In this document: one piece after another, positions 60,095 through 64,000 of the stretch
How positions within the stretch are numbered: position 1 is the stretch's first letter
Layout: every line of letters starts with the position of its first letter
Origin: Isoetes taiwanensis
Lineage: Eukaryota > Streptophyta > Lycopodiopsida > Isoetales > Isoetaceae
DNA: 64,000 bases
Direction: 5' to 3'
Assembly (NCBI GenBank): GCA_021234155.1
Contig: JAJEKV010000011.1
Location: forward strand, 5,349,132-5,413,131
The notes under the pieces: generated by a model
Databases searched by the model: none
Seen by the model: the letters and a program-made list of their open reading frames with translations, nothing else
What the model was told of the DNA's origin: nothing
Position numbers and translations under genes: made by a program

Positions 60095-61517
60095 TTACAA
60101 ATCACAATAAAATAGTAGATGAGTCTCCGAGTCCTCATCCAAATCCTCACTCTCACTCATACTCTCATCATCATCTATTAAAACATTTAGACTTTTAGTA
60201 TATGTTTCTCTAAAGTCTAATGCTTCTACAATATATGCACCTATCTTATCTGCTTTCAATGAGAAAAACATATCAAGATCATGTGCTATTATGTCATGTC
60301 GGGCTCTTATCAGAGTGTATGCTGGACACCTTAATAAAAAGTGTTCTTCATCTTCTACATCATCAGCACCACAGACTTTGCAAGTCCGCATTGTTCGTGG
60401 AATTTTCTGCCCCCATCTTCCAATTTCCACTCCCAATCGATGTGAACTAAGACGTATCCTGCATATAGAGTGTCTTTTCTTAATTGATATGTTATCCTTC
60501 AAGTAGCCGGCTGCTTCCAGTTCGGGATTCATGATTTGCCTATATAGGATCATCTTGGTTTTAGGACCCCGCCACAGTTTAGCTTTCACCTTCAAATGTA
60601 TCCATTGTCTGAGCTTATTCTCATGCACTAAAACCGAGTCTTCCCAGTTAATGTCCCATTTAAGGAGCCAATTTTTCACATCTGCAAACCCTTATGCTCA
60701 CTAGCCATCATAGCCTTATACGGAAGTCTTGTGCTTTTCATCTTACGCACCTTCCTAAAGTATCTAATGCATCTAAGTATAGCTTCCCCTTCAAGAGACA
60801 TGAGTCCGGATTCAGCTAGCATCATCGGGTATGGGGTCTGTACCTTGACACCCAATTCTAGGCGTAAAAATCTTTTCAAAACCTGCTCAATGTCTTCCCA
60901 TAGGCACTGTGGTAGACTCGGGCCCCAGATCTCACAACCATACAGCACCACAGTTTGCACCAGTGATTGAAAAACTCTCATTTTAAGTTGCCATGACCAT
61001 AGAAAAATCCTTCTGCACATGCTTTGCATAGCATACAGTGCCTTCATCCCGCCTTCAACCCGTTGGGTAATGCAAGCATTCCATTTGTGATTCCTGCTTA
61101 TAACTAATCCCAAATATTTATAGGCATCACACGTCTCAATATTGCTGCCCTTGAATTTAAACCCTGATTCTTGCTTAAGAGCACCAACCGTCATAATGTT
61201 AGTCTTTTCAAGATTCACTTGCATGCCCGTTGTGTCACAGAAATCTGCTAGGCTGTCCAAAAGTTGCTGCATGTGTTCTCGTGTCCTTGCACAAATCACC
61301 ACATCATCTGCATACATTAGTAATTGGATCACATATCCATTTAGATCTACCCCCCCTGTACTATTCCGCTATAACCATTCCTCAAGGCCATCAATGAACA
61401 GCCCAAACAATGTCGGGGACATTGGGCACCCTTGCTTAACTCCGACATTACTTACAACACAATCCTAGACATCTAAGCATAGGGGAAAGGATAGCTGGAC
61501 CAGAACCTTTTCATATA
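60095..61517 (-). pseudogene. LINE4 ORF2: RT C-terminal half and Cys/His motif
   Basis: Sense order: YEKVLVQLSF (61517), GVKQGCPMSPTLFGLFIDGL with a break near 61370, IQLLMYADDVVICARTREHM (RT active site, about 61310), FKYLG-like AYKYLGLVISRNHKW, VQTVVLYGCEIWGPSLPQ, a break near 60678, then MKNWLLKWDINWEDSV, SIKKRHSICRIRLSSHRL, CKVCGADDVEDEEHFLLRC and an acidic tail ending at 60095. Few lesions are seen, so it is younger or better read than LINE1. Confidence 0.9.
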
Positions 61518-63124
61518 GGGTGTAAATATGGTAATGCTACCCAAAAAAACGCGAAAGCACTTAGCACTTAAAGCACTTGGCTGCGCACGGCCAAAAGTCA
61601 TGCCGTAAATGCTTCCTGCCTATACTTTGTTCTCGGCTAAGTTAGATTAATAATTATCACCTCTGATACTCTCCAATCTTTGCATTTTGATGCCATGTAA
61701 TGTCAAATTTTTTTTTTGCTGAGATACATTACATGGCAGTTTCGATGTTGGATTGGTTTCAATAGAGTATGGAGAAAGTTAGAGAGAAAATAACAAACAA
61801 AGAAGACTGGTTGTCTGTTCAAAAAGAAGTAATGGAATTGCAAGGATAAAACTAAGAAGTAATGGAATTGCATGAATAGTATTAAGATTGTTTTAATACA
61901 GAGACGGAATTGCAAGAATGTATTAAGATTGCTTTGATACAAAAGGATCTCAAAACTCTGATTAACAAAGCTTGATCAATAATGTAAATGACGAAATGTG
62001 AATGCACGCAAGACTACTCACAACAATATAGAACAACAATGATCATATAAAAGACAATGTTAACCCACTATTAGTGAAAATTGACCAACTTTGAGAGGTC
62101 ATTTCTCCCGCATCCAAGCTCAGATTAATTATTTATTAAAACTCAAGATATCAAATTCTGTGACAAAAAATCAGAACCTGTAACAAAAAATCAGAACTTT
62201 GAGAGACTGTTTCTCACTCCTCATAGCTCAGATTTGAGTGATTTAAATTGCAAGAGAAAGTGCTAAGTGTCTAGTTTTAAATGCATGTGAGATCACTCAA
62301 AACCGATCAGCACCACTCAAGATATTAAAGTCTGAATTTTGTATATTCTTGTGACATCAATTTCTGCACCCACTGTAACAGAAAATCAGCCAAGTTTGAG
62401 AGGCTATTTCTCACTCCTCAGAGATCGGATTTGTGTGATTTTGATTGCAAAAGAAAGAGACCGAAGTATACTTCTAGATCAAAATGAAATCGCTCCAAAT
62501 AGATTGGTAGAACTCAAGATATCAATGTCTGAGTGCTCGTCAATTTTCCCATTTGGGGAAAAAAAAATAACGTAGATCTAGGATACAACATTAGAGATGC
62601 ATAATACATTGAAAGAATGGAACAAAAATACTCTTAAGAAAAACAAAGAGTAATCAGATTGTCTCTTCTCACTTGATTTGAATCCTAAAAAACTTCTTCC
62701 GGTTAAATGGATGCTTTCAAGAATCTCCAATGCAACAGAGATTGAATTATCAATCTAAATCAAATTGCAATAAAACATTGTTAATTCACCTATGATTTCA
62801 ATGCCGATTTGAACTCTAATTTATGTTCTTATACTGCATTGAAAAAGAGAAACTCCATCAATCTTGTCCCGCCAATGGAGTTCCCGCCAATGGAGTTCCC
62901 GCCCTTGAAGATCCTCGTCAGCGATCCTTACCATTTCGGAGATCTCCCACCGCGGGATCATCCATCTCATCGATCCTTACCTCCACGGAATGATCCATCC
63001 TATTTCTGGAGTAACAACCCCCCGAGGTCGTTGAATGAAAAAGCACTCGAGGGTAAAGCACCTAAAGCACTTAAAGCACTTGTCCGGATAGTGCTTTTTG
63101 GGTAGCATTACCATATTTACACCC
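61518..63124. mobile_element. 1.6-kb non-autonomous DNA transposon in LINE4, 30-bp TIRs
   Basis: 61518-61547 and 63095-63124 are perfect inverted repeats of 30 bp, starting GGGTGTAAATATGG. TATA flanks both sides (61514-61517 and 63125-63128), and removing the insert with one TATA restores the LINE4 reading RQAVRVL-YEKVLV. Subterminal AAAGCACTT repeats occur at both ends. No transposase gene inside. The target duplication is TATA (4 bp), or TA if the element is taken to begin TAGGGTG. Superfamily not assigned. Confidence 0.9.
62080..62540. repeat. internal tandem repeat of the DNA transposon
   Basis: A diverged segment marked by ACTTTGAGAGGC, ATTTCTCACTCCTCA, CTCAAGATAT and AACAAAAAATCAG recurs about three times (near 62085, 62190 and 62390). 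No coding function. Confidence 0.65.
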
Positions 63125-63128
63125 TATA

Positions 63129-64000
63129 GCACACGAACTGCTTGCCTTAAGTGTTTGGGTACTTTTATCTTTTCCATTCGTTCCCAGAGCTTCGTCCTCG
63201 GTACCTTATCAAAAGCCTTTCTAAAGTCAATAAAAGAAACATATATGGGCTTTTTCGTACCTTTAACAGAGTCAAATATGGTCTTCAGTGTGAGCAAATG
63301 ATCTGTTGTGGATCGATTTGGCCTAAACCCTGCTTGAGTTTTTGCACGAGCCTTATGTTCTTCCGCCCACTTACTAATCTTCTTCTCTAAAATTGTGGCC
63401 AATAGTTTTGAGAACACACTACTCACCATAAGTGTTCTATAATTGTTTGCCTCCGTTTTTGGTCCACTCTTATGGATAGGGACTACTCGGTTCTTTTGCC
63501 ACTCAGTGGGAATTCCCTCCTTCATGGCAGCAGCGAACATATTAGCAATAAGCACATGGAGATCTGTACTGGCCCATTTCAGATGCTCCGCGCATAACTC
63601 GTATATGTCTCTTGCTTTTCCATTGGCAAGTTGAGCAATGCCTTCAGCTATATCATCCTCCGTGAAGGCTAAATCAGATCTGATTTTTCCTTCTGCAGCA
63701 ACACTACTATCATAATATAGTTTGGCAACATGATTGTATAAATCCATGGCCTCAAACGAATCTCCGATTGTTTTTTGCTTTGCAGCTTGCTCCAGAAACG
63801 TTTAGGCTCATCTAGATAATGATCTACGAGCGTCTCTTGCTGCCTCTTTATGAATTTTCGTTTCTTCATCCTTACCAAACTTCTATATTTCTTTTTTAGC
63901 GTTGGCTTCTCTTCTTGGACACATCTATGGAGCAGTTTTCTGGCTGCCCGGCACTCATGGTCAAACCATGAGTTGCATTTAAGCCCTTTCTGGACTCTAG
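63129..64000 (-). pseudogene. LINE4 ORF2: linker and RT N-terminal half (partial)
   Basis: Enters from the window edge with GLKCNSWFDHECRAARKLL, then RMKKRKFIKRQQETLVDHYL and EPKRFWSKL. A break near 63750 leads to QLANGKARDIYELCAEHLKW, WQKNRVVPIHKSGPKTEANN, YRTLMVSSVFSKLLATIL, QAGFRPNRSTTDHLLTL and FIDFRKAFDKVPRTKLW (RT motif with the first Asp, near 63225), ending RQAVRVL at the transposon insertion. ARDIYE replaces the usual A-D-x-x-G-L after NGK. Confidence 0.88.

Overview
The window looks like repeat-rich nuclear DNA from a large-genome land plant, with a fern as my best guess. That is inference from the mix of families: APE-type LINEs, a PIF/Harbinger element with a Myb/SANT-like partner gene, decayed genes interrupted by GT-AG-like introns, and very long CT/GA microsatellites. 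No intact host housekeeping gene is visible. Nearly everything recognisable is a transposable element, a decayed gene copy, or satellite-like repeat.

Layout. (1) 1-2210: old sequence with a broken FCP1/NIF-like phosphatase piece. (2) 2211-31075: an 8.6-kb unit in three direct tandem copies. Each copy holds a decayed minus-strand DDE-like transposase gene between TGTACAT-rich arrays, a long AT-rich stretch, a 1.2-kb minisatellite of 19-bp monomers, a (CT)n tract and a ~320-bp module called R here. In the first copy only, a LINE (LINE1) sits inside the (CT)n tract. (3) 30758-35515: R and its ~800-bp partner repeat in direct order, then in inverted order, followed by an inverted copy of the minisatellite (35550-36512) and a 157-bp tandem repeat. 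(4) 37270-42530: old fragments, including an intron-containing TRM5 tRNA-methyltransferase pseudogene and several short tandem repeats. (5) 42531-49470: a decayed PIF/Harbinger element (copy a), fused at its left side to a LINE ORF1-like fragment and interrupted by a MITE and a 1.8-kb pyrimidine tract. (6) 49477-64000: a train of elements separated by GA tracts: LINE2, a much better preserved PIF/Harbinger element (copy b), a 67-bp mini-insert, LINE3 (nearly full length, ORF1 plus ORF2), and LINE4, which runs off the window and carries a 1.6-kb DNA transposon.

The most interesting signal is the LINE group. All seven LINE ends visible in the window abut a CT/GA tract, always with CT on the LINE sense strand. 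Units B and C provide empty sites for LINE1. The LINE 3' ends share a hairpin whose outer stem co-varies, then GACGTAA, then a short pentamer tail running into (CT)n. This is best explained by a LINE lineage that integrates into (CT)n microsatellites. In LINE3, ORF1 and ORF2 lie in one frame separated by a single UAG.

Caution: differences between the three tandem copies, and several frameshifts in LINE1 and Harbinger b, fall at CAG/CTG sites. This looks like systematic read error at methylated CHG sites, so some apparent pseudogene lesions may be artefacts.
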